NCBI RefSeq assembly: GCF_001590865.1
Contig: NZ_BBUY01000009.1
Location: 128,620 to 192,619 of the forward strand
Source: Streptomyces sp. NBRC 110611
GTDB lineage: Bacteria; Actinomycetota; Actinomycetes; Streptomycetales; Streptomycetaceae
Length of the DNA stretch: 64,000 nucleotides
Direction: 5' to 3'
Numbering within the stretch: position 1 is the first letter of the stretch; each line of letters starts with the position of its first letter. This document shows positions 48,301 to 55,775 of this stretch, one piece after another. The position numbers and the translations under genes were made by a program. The notes beneath the pieces were generated by a model that worked only from the letters and a program-made list of their open reading frames with translations, searched no databases and was not told the DNA's origin.

Positions 48301-49890
48301 GCGGTCGCCGTGGCGGTCGGCGACCGCCACAAGGAACTCGTGGCCGCCGTCGTCGAACGGCGCGGCACACCGGCGGCCGCGGACCGGGACACCCCGGCGC
48401 CGACGCCGGACGGTCCGGCGCCGGGCCCGGCATCCACGGCGGTGGCACTCGAACACGCCCTCACCGAGGCGCTCCTGGCCACGGTGCTCGGCGGGATCGG
48501 CCTCGGCGGGGAGCCCGGCGGGAGCTGGTCGCCGCCGGTGCCGGGGGACCGGCGGCCGGTGCTCGCCCGCTGGGTGGACTACCTGACGGAGCGCCAGGTC
48601 CTCGCGGGTCCCGCGCGCACGCCCGCACCCGGACCCCGGTGGGCCGAGGTGCGCGACCCGCGGCAGCTCGTACGGATCCGGGAGCGCGCGCACGGCACGT
48701 ACCTGGAGACCGTTGCGGACGCGTGGGAGCGGGCGGTGCCGCTGCTGACGGCGGTACTCAGGGGCGAGGCCCCGCCGGCCGCACCGCTCGACGACCCGGC
48801 CCTCGCGCCGGACGGACTCGGCGACCTGCTGCCCGGGGCCCGGGCGGGCCTGGCCGCGATCGGCGCCGGGCTGGCCGGCCTCGCGCAGGACCGGCCGGAA
48901 CCGCTCGCCGTCGTCGAGTGGGCGGCGGCCGGCGGCAGAAGCGCCGCCCGGCTCCTGGACGGGACCGGGTCCGCCCCCGTGGCGTACACGCTGATGGGCC
49001 CCTCGGCGGCCGGACTGGCCGCTGCCGAGGCCCGCTTGACCGGGGCCGGGCACACCGTGCGCACGGTCCTGCGGGACGCCTCGGCGATACCGGAGGCGTA
49101 TCTGCACCGCTTCGACGCGGTGGTGGTCGACGACGCCCTGAGCGGGGTACCGGACCCGGACGCCGCGGCGGCCGCGATGGCCCTGCTCGGCAGGCCGGGC
49201 GCCCCGCTGTGGCTCGTGGCACGGACCGAGCCGTCGCCGCTGCCGCTGCCGGGCGGCACGGCGCCCGCTCCGTCCGATGCGGGGCGGTGGCTGCGCGCAC
49301 TGGAGCGCGAGGGGTTCACCGAGGTCCGCCCGGCCCGGACGGAACCGGACGGCGTGGTCCTCGTCACCGCCCGATGTCCGGCGCAGCCCCTGGCCGCGGA
49401 CGCCGACGCACTGCGGACCTGGCTGGCCGAGCGGCTCCCGGCGCATATGATCCCCGGCACGTTCGTGGCCCTGCCCGCCCTGCCGCTGAGCGACAACGGC
49501 AAGGTGGACCGGCGGCGTATCCAGCGGCTGCTCCACGACTGTGCCGAGCGGCCCCAGGAGAGCGCCGAGCCGCCCCGGGGCGAGACGGAGGAGCTGGTGG
49601 CCGAGCTGTGGGCCGAGGTCCTCGGCACCCGGAACGTGGCGCGGGAGACCAGCTTCTTCCTGCTGGGCGGGGACAGTCTGCGGGCGACCCGCCTGGTCAC
49701 CGCCGTCCGGCGGCGCACCGGCGTCGAGCTGCCCATGCGTGAGGTGTTGCGGGACCCGACCGTCGCCGGGCTGGGCGCGCTCATCACGGAGCTGCGCAAG
49801 GCGCCGGCCGCCGGGAGCGGCGGGGGCCTGCCGCACGACACCGACGGCGCCGGGTACGACGACGCCGAGTACGAGGCGGGTGTGCTGTGA
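45310..49890 (+). CDS. Pyochelin PchE-like NRPS: ArCP-Cy-A(embedded MT-like/E domain)-PCP, cysteine-activating
   Basis: A 1526-aa NRPS. The N-terminal aryl carrier protein has Ser54 in LFALGLQSLQLM; the Cy domain has Asp250, Asp255 and Ser258 (DLLVADVHS); the A domain (Asp768) gives the code DLWNLSLIWK, one change from the cysteine code. Between the last A-domain motifs is a degenerate MT-like insertion, where LEIGAGxGG is replaced by VVEWAAAGGRS; PchE has a MT-like epimerase there, so this probably epimerises rather than methylates. A PCP (GGDSL, Ser1456) ends the protein; no TE. It should load salicylate, condense it with Cys and form hydroxyphenyl-thiazoline. Start ATG 45310 after GAGGTAGGG. 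Confidence 0.93.
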   Translation: MSHTRTSRRSPRPLDRHALMGSLDAFRAQVSAVLEMELGPAHDEEDLFALGLQSLQLMQLTNHLNRAGLGADFTVMARDARLTTWYAQLSGADGEQPAPAGSGSGPVPPAAPADSRAPFPLTPVQQAYWIGRADGRTLGGVGCHAYLEFDAPHVDADRLESAVRALMRRHPMLRARFDEDGMQRVLDTSPWPGLIVHDHSGQDAAVAGQELRRRRDTLSHRRLDVARGEVVDVQLSRLPDGTHRIHVEMDLLVADVHSFRVILADLAALYGSPSALPELGYDFPRYLAERAGTRAADRARAEKYWAERLPGLPGGPRLPLRTEPDDVAVTRFVRRTHELTPHEWAVLRGKATEHGITPSVLLATAFAEILARWSGEQHFLLNLPLFDRDHATHADIEGIVADFTSLVLLEVDLTRGGCFAERAKAVQQRLHDDVGHAAYTGVDVLRDFIRADGESPRTAPVVFACNLDAPLVPDAFAELFGDLSWMVSQTPQVWLDCQVFRTRDDGLLLAWDAVDELFPDGVLDTMLAACGALLRALMTADWRTTPDIPLPDAQRRRREQVNAVSRTTGGRLLHEEFFLRAAERDQAPALLWGTAGERNAGTVTHQELAGRALRIAGALAGRGIGRGSPVAVTAPKGPDQIAAVLGVLAAGGTYIPIGVDQPAERRERILSLSGARLVLDGGDTLSAAGPGIEVLPLARALAAEPLPAPVAAEADDTAYTIFTSGSTGTPKGVEISHRAAVNTVEDVNERYGITGQDRVLAVSALDFDLSVWDVFGLLGRGGALVLVEEGDRRDAHRWLELCERHRVTVWNSVPALMDMLLTAADRAPLPAGLRLALLSGDWIGLDLPAALREASGGRCRLVALGGATEAAIWSNFHEVDEVPGHWHSIPYGTPLSNQRFRVADPRGRDCPDWVPGELWIGGDGVALGYRGDAELTAERFVWHEGERWYRTGDLGRYWPDGTLEFLGRVDHQVKINGFRVELGEIEAALQGHPGLAHAVAVAVGDRHKELVAAVVERRGTPAAADRDTPAPTPDGPAPGPASTAVALEHALTEALLATVLGGIGLGGEPGGSWSPPVPGDRRPVLARWVDYLTERQVLAGPARTPAPGPRWAEVRDPRQLVRIRERAHGTYLETVADAWERAVPLLTAVLRGEAPPAAPLDDPALAPDGLGDLLPGARAGLAAIGAGLAGLAQDRPEPLAVVEWAAAGGRSAARLLDGTGSAPVAYTLMGPSAAGLAAAEARLTGAGHTVRTVLRDASAIPEAYLHRFDAVVVDDALSGVPDPDAAAAAMALLGRPGAPLWLVARTEPSPLPLPGGTAPAPSDAGRWLRALEREGFTEVRPARTEPDGVVLVTARCPAQPLAADADALRTWLAERLPAHMIPGTFVALPALPLSDNGKVDRRRIQRLLHDCAERPQESAEPPRGETEELVAELWAEVLGTRNVARETSFFLLGGDSLRATRLVTAVRRRTGVELPMREVLRDPTVAGLGALITELRKAPAAGSGGGLPHDTDGAGYDDAEYEAGVL

Positions 49891-50672
49891 GCGCCGGCTC
49901 CAGCGTGCGCACCGTCTCGCCGCGCGCCCACGCCCGGGCCCGGCTCATCTGCTTCCCGCACGCCGGCGGATCCGCGGGCGCCTACCGCCTGTGGTCGCTG
50001 GACGCGCCCTGGGACATCGAGGTGAGCGCGGTCCAGTACGCCGGGCGGGAGGACCGCTACGGTGAGGAGGCGGCCGCGGACATGAGCGACCTCGTCGCCG
50101 GGCTCTGCGCCGATCTCGTCCGCGACCTCGCCGCCCGCCCGCGGTGCGCCACCGTGCTCTTCGGGCACAGCATGGGCGCCGCGGTGGCATACGAGACGGC
50201 CCGTGCCCTGGCCACCCTGGGGCACGCCCCGCAGGCGCTGGTGGTCTCCGGCCAGCCCGCGCCGCACCTCGCGCGCGGCGGCACACTGCACCTGGCCTCC
50301 GACGCGGAACTCGTCGCGGACCTCGAGCGGTTGGGCGGCACCGCGGCGAACGTGCTCGACAACGAAGCGCTGCTGTCCGCGATGCTGCCCACGATCCGGC
50401 GCGACTACCGGCTCATCGAGACCTACACCCCACTGCCGGGCCGCGGGCTGGACCTGCCCGTGACCGTGCTGTACGCCGACGCCGACCCGGAGGTCGACGC
50501 CGAGGAGGCCGGGGCGTGGCGCGCGAGCACGCTCGGCCCGTGCCAGGTGCTGCCCTTCCGCGGCGGCCACTTCTACCTGGAGGAACAGCGCGAACACGTG
50601 CTGCCCCGGATCTGGGAACGCGTGCGGGCCGTGCTGCCCGCCACGTCCGAGGCCTGGGCCTCCATGCCCTGA
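49887..50672 (+). CDS. Type II thioesterase (PchC/YbtT-like)
   Basis: A 261-aa editing thioesterase that removes wrong or stalled groups from NRPS carrier domains. Motifs: ICFPHAGGSAGAY, VQYAGREDRYGEE, catalytic Ser in LFGHSMGAAVAYE, Asp in LYADADPEVD and His in RGGHFYL. GTG start overlaps the NRPS stop by three bases (GTGA). A GC-rich hairpin follows the stop, so this appears to end the transporter-NRPS transcript. Confidence 0.93.
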   Translation: MSAGSSVRTVSPRAHARARLICFPHAGGSAGAYRLWSLDAPWDIEVSAVQYAGREDRYGEEAAADMSDLVAGLCADLVRDLAARPRCATVLFGHSMGAAVAYETARALATLGHAPQALVVSGQPAPHLARGGTLHLASDAELVADLERLGGTAANVLDNEALLSAMLPTIRRDYRLIETYTPLPGRGLDLPVTVLYADADPEVDAEEAGAWRASTLGPCQVLPFRGGHFYLEEQREHVLPRIWERVRAVLPATSEAWASMP

Positions 50673-50677
50673 GACCG

Positions 50678-50716
50678 CCGGGCGGGCGACCGAAATCCCC
50701 CGCGGCGCCCGCCCGG
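50678..50716 (+). terminator. GC-rich hairpin after the type II thioesterase gene
   Basis: Perfect 11-bp inverted repeat CCGGGCGGGCG / CGCCCGCCCGG with a 17-base loop, starting five bases after the TE stop, followed by a pyrimidine-rich run (CTCCCCTTTCCCCC). Confidence 0.7.
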
Positions 50717-50758
50717 CTCCCCTTTCCCCCCCACCCCACCCCCCACCACCGTCCATGC

Positions 50759-50790
50759 GTCACCCGTGTCACCTGTGTCACCCGTGTCAT
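50759..50790 (+). repeat. Tandem 9-mers GTCACCYGT upstream of the salicyl-AMP ligase gene
   Basis: Three full copies (50759-50767, 50768-50776, 50777-50785) and a partial fourth of GTCACC(C/T)GT, 56 bases or more before the start codon. Directly repeated words at such a position can bind an activator, but spacing of 9 bp does not match the SARP heptamer pattern I know. Confidence 0.6.
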
Positions 50791-50845
50791 CACCCTTGCC
50801 CCAATCCCCTTCCGGACTTCAAGACTTCAAGAGTTGGGATGTGCC

Positions 50846-52444
50846 ATGCGAGAAGGCTGTACGCCGTGGCCCGACGCGTTCGCCAGTGACTACCGAGCCA
50901 AGGGGTACTGGACCGACGACGTCCTGGGCGAGTTGCCCCTGTCCGCCCCCGGCGCGCGGGACAGGCCCGCCGTGATCACGCCCACCCGCACCCTGACCTA
51001 CGGCGAACTGGACCGGGCGGCCGACCGCCTCGCCGCCGGACTGATCGGTCACGGCGTCGAATCCGGTGACCGCGTCGTCGTCCAACTGCCCAACGACGTC
51101 GAGATGGTGGTGCTGTTCCTCGCCCTCTTCCGGCTCGGGGCGCTGCCGGTGTTCGCGCTCCCCGCGCACCGGACGTCGGAGATCACCCACCTGGTGAACG
51201 CCTCCGAGGCGGTCGCGTACGTCTGCCCCGACCAGCTGCTCGACTGCGACTACCGGACCATCGCCAAGGAGGTCCTGGCCGGTACGGAGAGCCTGCGGCA
51301 CGTCCTGGTGGCCGGTGACCCCGGGCCCTTCACCGCGCTCGCGGAACTGGACGCGGACCCGGTCGAGCTGCCGGCTCCGGACCCCGGGGACGTGGCGCTC
51401 TTCCTGCTCTCCGGGGGCACGTCCGGGGCGCCGAAGCTCATCCCGCGCACCCACGCCGACTACACCTACCAACTGCGGCAGAGCGCCCGGCTGTGCGGCC
51501 TGGGCCCCGACAAGCGGTACCTGTGCGCGCTGCCGATGGGGCACAACTTCGCGCTGGCCAGCCCGGGCGTGCTCGGCACCCTGCGCGTGGGCGGCACCGT
51601 GGTCCTCGCCCCGGCGCCCACCCCCGAGTCCTGCTTCCCGCTCATCGAGAGCGCCGGGGTGACGGTCACGTCGCTGGTCCCGCCCCTGGTGCCGCTCTGG
51701 CTCGACGCCGCCGAGTGGACCGAATACGACCTGAGCTCCCTCGAACTCCTCCAGGTCGGCGGGGCCCGGCTCGCCCCGGAGACCGCGAGCGAGGTGCCCG
51801 AGGGGCTCGGATGCACCCTGCAACAGGTGTACGGGATGGCCGAGGGGCTGCTCAACTACACCCGCCTGGACGATCCGCCGAGCGTGGTCCTGCACACCCA
51901 GGGGCGCCCGCTGTCGCCGGGCGACGAGATCCGGGTGATCCGCGAGGACGGCCAGGACGCCCGTCCCGGCGAGGAGGGCGAGCTGTTCACCCGCGGCCCG
52001 TACACGGTGCGTGGCTACTACCGGGCCGAGGAGCGCAACCGCACCGCGTTCACCGCGGAGGGCTACTACCGCACCGGTGACGTGGTCCGCCGGACCGCCG
52101 CGGGCTACTTCGAGGTGGTGGGCCGGATCAACGACGTGGTCAACCGGGGCGGTGAGAAGGTGCCGGCCCAGGAGGTCGAGGAGCACCTGCTCACCGATCC
52201 CCGCATCGGTGCCGCCGCGGTCGTCGCGCTGCCGCACCCGCACATGGGCGAGCAGACCTGTGCCTGCGTGGTGCCGCAGGACGCGGAGCAGCCGCCGACC
52301 CTGCGCGAGGTGCAGGCGGGACTCAGGGACCGCGGTATCGCGCCGTACAAGCTGCCCGACCGGCTGGTGGTGCTCCCCGCCATGCCGCTGACCGCGGTCG
52401 GGAAGATCGACAAGAAGGCACTCAAGGCTCAGCTCCAGGGCTGA
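50846..52444 (+). CDS. Salicyl-AMP ligase (aryl acid adenylating enzyme, PchD/YbtE/DhbE family)
   Basis: A 532-aa stand-alone aryl acid A domain that makes salicyl-AMP and loads the ArCP of the PchE-like NRPS. Motifs: LLSGGTSGAPKLIPRTH, LPMGHNFALASPGVLG (aryl-binding loop with the Asn that binds the 2-OH), YGMAEGLLNYTR, RGGEKVPAQEVE and GKIDKK (catalytic Lys). The pocket is mixed: the position that is Cys in salicylate and Ser in 2,3-DHB enzymes is Ser (ALASPG), while the position that is Leu in salicylate and Val in DHB enzymes is Leu (EGLLNYT). The salicylate synthase in the same cluster makes salicylate the likely substrate. Confidence 0.92.
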   Translation: MREGCTPWPDAFASDYRAKGYWTDDVLGELPLSAPGARDRPAVITPTRTLTYGELDRAADRLAAGLIGHGVESGDRVVVQLPNDVEMVVLFLALFRLGALPVFALPAHRTSEITHLVNASEAVAYVCPDQLLDCDYRTIAKEVLAGTESLRHVLVAGDPGPFTALAELDADPVELPAPDPGDVALFLLSGGTSGAPKLIPRTHADYTYQLRQSARLCGLGPDKRYLCALPMGHNFALASPGVLGTLRVGGTVVLAPAPTPESCFPLIESAGVTVTSLVPPLVPLWLDAAEWTEYDLSSLELLQVGGARLAPETASEVPEGLGCTLQQVYGMAEGLLNYTRLDDPPSVVLHTQGRPLSPGDEIRVIREDGQDARPGEEGELFTRGPYTVRGYYRAEERNRTAFTAEGYYRTGDVVRRTAAGYFEVVGRINDVVNRGGEKVPAQEVEEHLLTDPRIGAAAVVALPHPHMGEQTCACVVPQDAEQPPTLREVQAGLRDRGIAPYKLPDRLVVLPAMPLTAVGKIDKKALKAQLQG

Positions 52445-52500
52445 CAACTGCCGCTGTCCGTACGGGGGTCGTCCCGGCGGTGCGGGAAAGGTGATCAAGC

Positions 52501-54351
52501 ATGTGTGGAATCGCCGGTTGGGTCGACTTCGGCCGGGACCTGCGGCAGGAACGCCACAGGCTGACGCTCATGACGGAGACCATGAGCTGCCGTGGCCCGG
52601 ACGCCGGGGGAGTGTGGGTCGACCGCCACGCCGCACTCGGGCACCGCAGGCTGGCGGTCATCGACATCGAGGGCGGGACCCAGCCCATGCTCGCCGAGGA
52701 GGCGGGCGAGGCGCTCGCCTGCCTCACCTACAGCGGTGAGGTGTACAACTTCGCCGAGCTCCGCCAGGAGTTGAGGGCCCGGGGGCACAGCTTCCGGACG
52801 CGCAGCGACACCGAAGTGGTGCTGCGCGCCTACCTGGAGTGGGGCGAGGGGCTGGCCGAGAAGCTCAACGGGATGTTCGCGTTCGCCATCTGGGACGTCC
52901 GCAAGCAGGAACTGCTGCTGGTGCGGGACCGCATGGGCATCAAACCGCTGTACTACTACCCGGTACCCGGCGGGGTCCTCTTCGGGTCGGAGCCGAAGGC
53001 GGTCCTGGCCCACCCCGACGTCCCCCGCCGGGTCGACGCGGATGGTCTGCGCGAGGTCCTGGCACTGGTCAAGACCCCCGGGCAGGCGGTCTTCGCCGGG
53101 CTGAAGGAGGTCCGTCCGGGCACCGTGGTGCGGGTGCGCGGGGAGGGGCTCACCGAGCGGCGCTACTGGCAGCTGACGGCCCGGGAGCACACGGACGACC
53201 TCGGGACCACCATCCGGACGGTGCGGTCCCTCCTGGAGGACACCGTGGAGCGCCAGCTCGTCTCGGACGTCCCGCTGTGCACCCTGCTCTCCGGCGGTCT
53301 GGACTCCTCCACGATCACCGCGCTGGCGGCGAAGCACCAGCTGGCCCAGGGGGGCGGTCCGGTGCGCTCGTTCTCCGTCGACTTCCACGGCAACGCCGAG
53401 AAGTTCGGCGACGACCCGATGCGGGGTCTGGCCGACGCCCCCTTCGTCCGGGAACTCGCCGCGCATGTCGGCACGGAACACTCCGAGATCCTCCTGGAGA
53501 GCACGACGCTGGCGGACCCGGAGGTGCGGGCCACGGTGCAGCGCGCCACCGATCTGCCCCTGGCGTACTGGGGTGACCTGTACCCCTCGCTGTACCGGCT
53601 GTTCGGCGCCGTACGCGAGCAGTCCACGGTGGCGCTCTCCGGCGAAGCGGCGGACGAGCTGTTCGGCGGCTATCCGTGGTTCCGCGACCCGGAGACGGCC
53701 GGGGCGGACGTCTTCCCCTGGCTGACCCCGCGCATCCGCAACTACTTCGTCGACGACTCGCTGTTCGCCCCGGAGCTGCTGACCAAGCTCGACATGGGCG
53801 GCTTCGTGCGCGACAGCTACGCGCAGGCGCTCGCGGAGGCCCCGGTACTGGCCGGCGAGCCGGCCGAGGAGCGCAGGATGCGCGGGCTCGGCTATGTGCA
53901 CCTCACCCGGTTCGTCCAGGCCCTCCTGGACCGCAAGGACCGGATGAGCATGGCCACCGGCCTGGAGGTGCGGGTGCCGTTCTGCGACCACCGGCTGGTG
54001 GAGTACGTGTTCAACGTGCCGTGGGAGATGAAGTCCTTCGACGGCCGGGAGAAGAGCCTGCTGCGGGCGGCCGCGGGCGACTTGCTGCCGGAGTCGGTCC
54101 GGCAGCGGGTCAAGGCCCCCTACCCGAGCACCCACGATCCGGCCTACGAGCAGAGCCTGCGCGACGAGCTGCGCACGGTGATGGCGGACTCCGCGTCCCC
54201 GGTGTCCGAGCTGCTCGACCCGAAGCAGGTGGCGGACCTGCTCGGCCGTCCGCTCGGCCACAAGAGCCTGCAGAGCGACCGGATGGGCATGGAGCTGGCA
54301 CTCGGCCTGAACTCCTGGCTCACGTCCTACGACGTGACGGTGGATCTTTAA
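52501..54351 (+). CDS. Glutamine-dependent asparagine-synthetase-type amidotransferase
   Basis: A 616-aa AsnB-type enzyme. The N-terminal Ntn glutaminase starts MCGIAGWV (Cys2 nucleophile after Met removal) with RLAVID and YNFAELR; the C-terminal synthetase has the ATP-pyrophosphatase motif LLSGGLDSST at about residue 260 and SGEAADELFGGY. It turns a carboxylate into a primary amide with Gln and ATP. A second Asn synthetase in a siderophore-like cluster probably amidates a pathway carboxylate (for example the released thiazoline carboxylate) rather than serving primary metabolism. SD GGAAAGGTG precedes the ATG; only 56 bases follow the ligase stop. Confidence 0.9.
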   Translation: MCGIAGWVDFGRDLRQERHRLTLMTETMSCRGPDAGGVWVDRHAALGHRRLAVIDIEGGTQPMLAEEAGEALACLTYSGEVYNFAELRQELRARGHSFRTRSDTEVVLRAYLEWGEGLAEKLNGMFAFAIWDVRKQELLLVRDRMGIKPLYYYPVPGGVLFGSEPKAVLAHPDVPRRVDADGLREVLALVKTPGQAVFAGLKEVRPGTVVRVRGEGLTERRYWQLTAREHTDDLGTTIRTVRSLLEDTVERQLVSDVPLCTLLSGGLDSSTITALAAKHQLAQGGGPVRSFSVDFHGNAEKFGDDPMRGLADAPFVRELAAHVGTEHSEILLESTTLADPEVRATVQRATDLPLAYWGDLYPSLYRLFGAVREQSTVALSGEAADELFGGYPWFRDPETAGADVFPWLTPRIRNYFVDDSLFAPELLTKLDMGGFVRDSYAQALAEAPVLAGEPAEERRMRGLGYVHLTRFVQALLDRKDRMSMATGLEVRVPFCDHRLVEYVFNVPWEMKSFDGREKSLLRAAAGDLLPESVRQRVKAPYPSTHDPAYEQSLRDELRTVMADSASPVSELLDPKQVADLLGRPLGHKSLQSDRMGMELALGLNSWLTSYDVTVDL

Positions 54352-54446
54352 GGGTCCTGCGCGACGTAACCGACACCACGGGCGCGGCGTGCCGTGCGGC
54401 GGCGGGTTCGCAGGTCCGCGTGCCGCCGCGCCCCCAGGGAGGGCAG

Positions 54447-55775
54447 ATGAACACCCACTACCGAACTGCCGTGGTGGACACACCGCGGGAGCCGTTGGAC
54501 ACCGCGACCGGGCTGGCGGCGTCCGGCCTCTTCGGCACCTACGTGGTGTACGAAGAGCCCGGCTGCTGGTCCGTCGCCGGGGGCGTGGCGGCGGAGGTCA
54601 CCGTCACCGCCCGCACCGTCCGCACCGCCCACGCCGGAGAGGTCGTGGAGCGGCCCTGGCACGGAGATCCGCTGGCCGCGGTGCGGGAGTTCCTGGCCGG
54701 CCTGCCGATCGCCGGCTGGACCGCGTACGGCTGGTGCGCCTTCGAACTCGCCCACGCCCTGGCGGGGGCGGCCCCGGACCACGATGATGTGCTGGTCCAT
54801 CTCGTCGTCCCCGAGACGGAGATCAGGCTGACCGGGGGGCGAGCGCTGATCCGCAGCCTCAGCAGCGGCGCCCTGGCGGACGCGGAGGCCGCGATCGCCC
54901 TGGCGGACGCGCCGGCCGCACCGGCCCGGCAGCAGGTCCGGGTGGACCTGGACGCCGACGCCGACATCTACCGCAAGGGTGTCGAATCCCTGGTGGCGGA
55001 CATCCGCGCGGGCGTCCTGCACAAGGCCGTGCTCTCCCGGGTGGTGCCCGTCGAAGGGGAGATCGACTTCCCCGCGAGCTATGCGCACGGCCGCCGGAGC
55101 AATACGCCGGCCCGCTCCTTCCTCCTGGACATGGCGGGCCTGAAGGTCTTCGGCTTCAGCCCGGAGACCGTGGCGGAGGTCGACGCCGAGGGCCGTGTGA
55201 CCAGCCAGCCGCTCGCGGGCACGCGCGCCCTGGCCGAGGATCCCGAGGTGAGCCGGGAGCTGCGCGAGGACCTGCTCGGGGACGCCAAGGAGGTGCACGA
55301 GCACGCCATTTCGGTGAAGGTGGCGATGGACGAACTCGCCGGTCCCTGCGAGCCGGGTTCGGTGGTGGTGCAGGAGTACCTGGCGGTCGAGGAGCGCGGC
55401 TCGGTCCAGCACCTGGCGTCCCGGGTCGGCGGCCGGCTGCCCGAAGGGGCCGGTCCCTGGGGTGCGTTCGCCGCCCTGTTCCCCGCGGTGACCGCCTCCG
55501 GGGTGCCCAAGCCCGCCGCGTACGAGGCGATCCGCCGCTATGAGCCGCAGCGCCGCGGACCGTACGCGGGCACCGTGCTGAAGGTGACCCAGGACGGCGC
55601 CATGGACGCCGCCCTGGTGCTCCGCAGCGCCTTCGCCGAGAACGGCCGGACCTGGCTGCGGGCCGGCGGGGGCGTCATGGGGCAGTCCCGCGCGGAGCGC
55701 GAACTGGAGGAGACCTACGAGAAGTTGCGGTCCGTCTCCCGGTTCCTGGTGTCACGCCCGGCCGACGCGGAGTGA
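54447..55775 (+). CDS. Salicylate synthase (MbtI/Irp9/YbtS family)
   Basis: A 442-aa chorismate-utilising enzyme that makes salicylate directly. The C-terminal catalytic domain has KAVLSRVVPV (catalytic Lys region), SFLLDMAGLKVFGFSPE, SQPLAGTRAL, FPAVTASGVPK and LRAGGGVMGQSRAERELEET with the Mg-binding Glu. It lacks a separate pyruvate lyase, as expected for the one-enzyme type. Start ATG 54447 with GGGAGGG seven bases upstream. Its 3' end overlaps the end of the opposite-strand hydrolase gene by 24 bases. Confidence 0.95.
   Translation: MNTHYRTAVVDTPREPLDTATGLAASGLFGTYVVYEEPGCWSVAGGVAAEVTVTARTVRTAHAGEVVERPWHGDPLAAVREFLAGLPIAGWTAYGWCAFELAHALAGAAPDHDDVLVHLVVPETEIRLTGGRALIRSLSSGALADAEAAIALADAPAAPARQQVRVDLDADADIYRKGVESLVADIRAGVLHKAVLSRVVPVEGEIDFPASYAHGRRSNTPARSFLLDMAGLKVFGFSPETVAEVDAEGRVTSQPLAGTRALAEDPEVSRELREDLLGDAKEVHEHAISVKVAMDELAGPCEPGSVVVQEYLAVEERGSVQHLASRVGGRLPEGAGPWGAFAALFPAVTASGVPKPAAYEAIRRYEPQRRGPYAGTVLKVTQDGAMDAALVLRSAFAENGRTWLRAGGGVMGQSRAERELEETYEKLRSVSRFLVSRPADAE

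Noticed and set aside
34598..49890. Polyketide synthase modules within the pyochelin-like part
   Set aside because: No ketosynthase or acyltransferase motifs; all modules are Cy/A/PCP with embedded MT-like domains, unlike the yersiniabactin HMWP1 hybrid.
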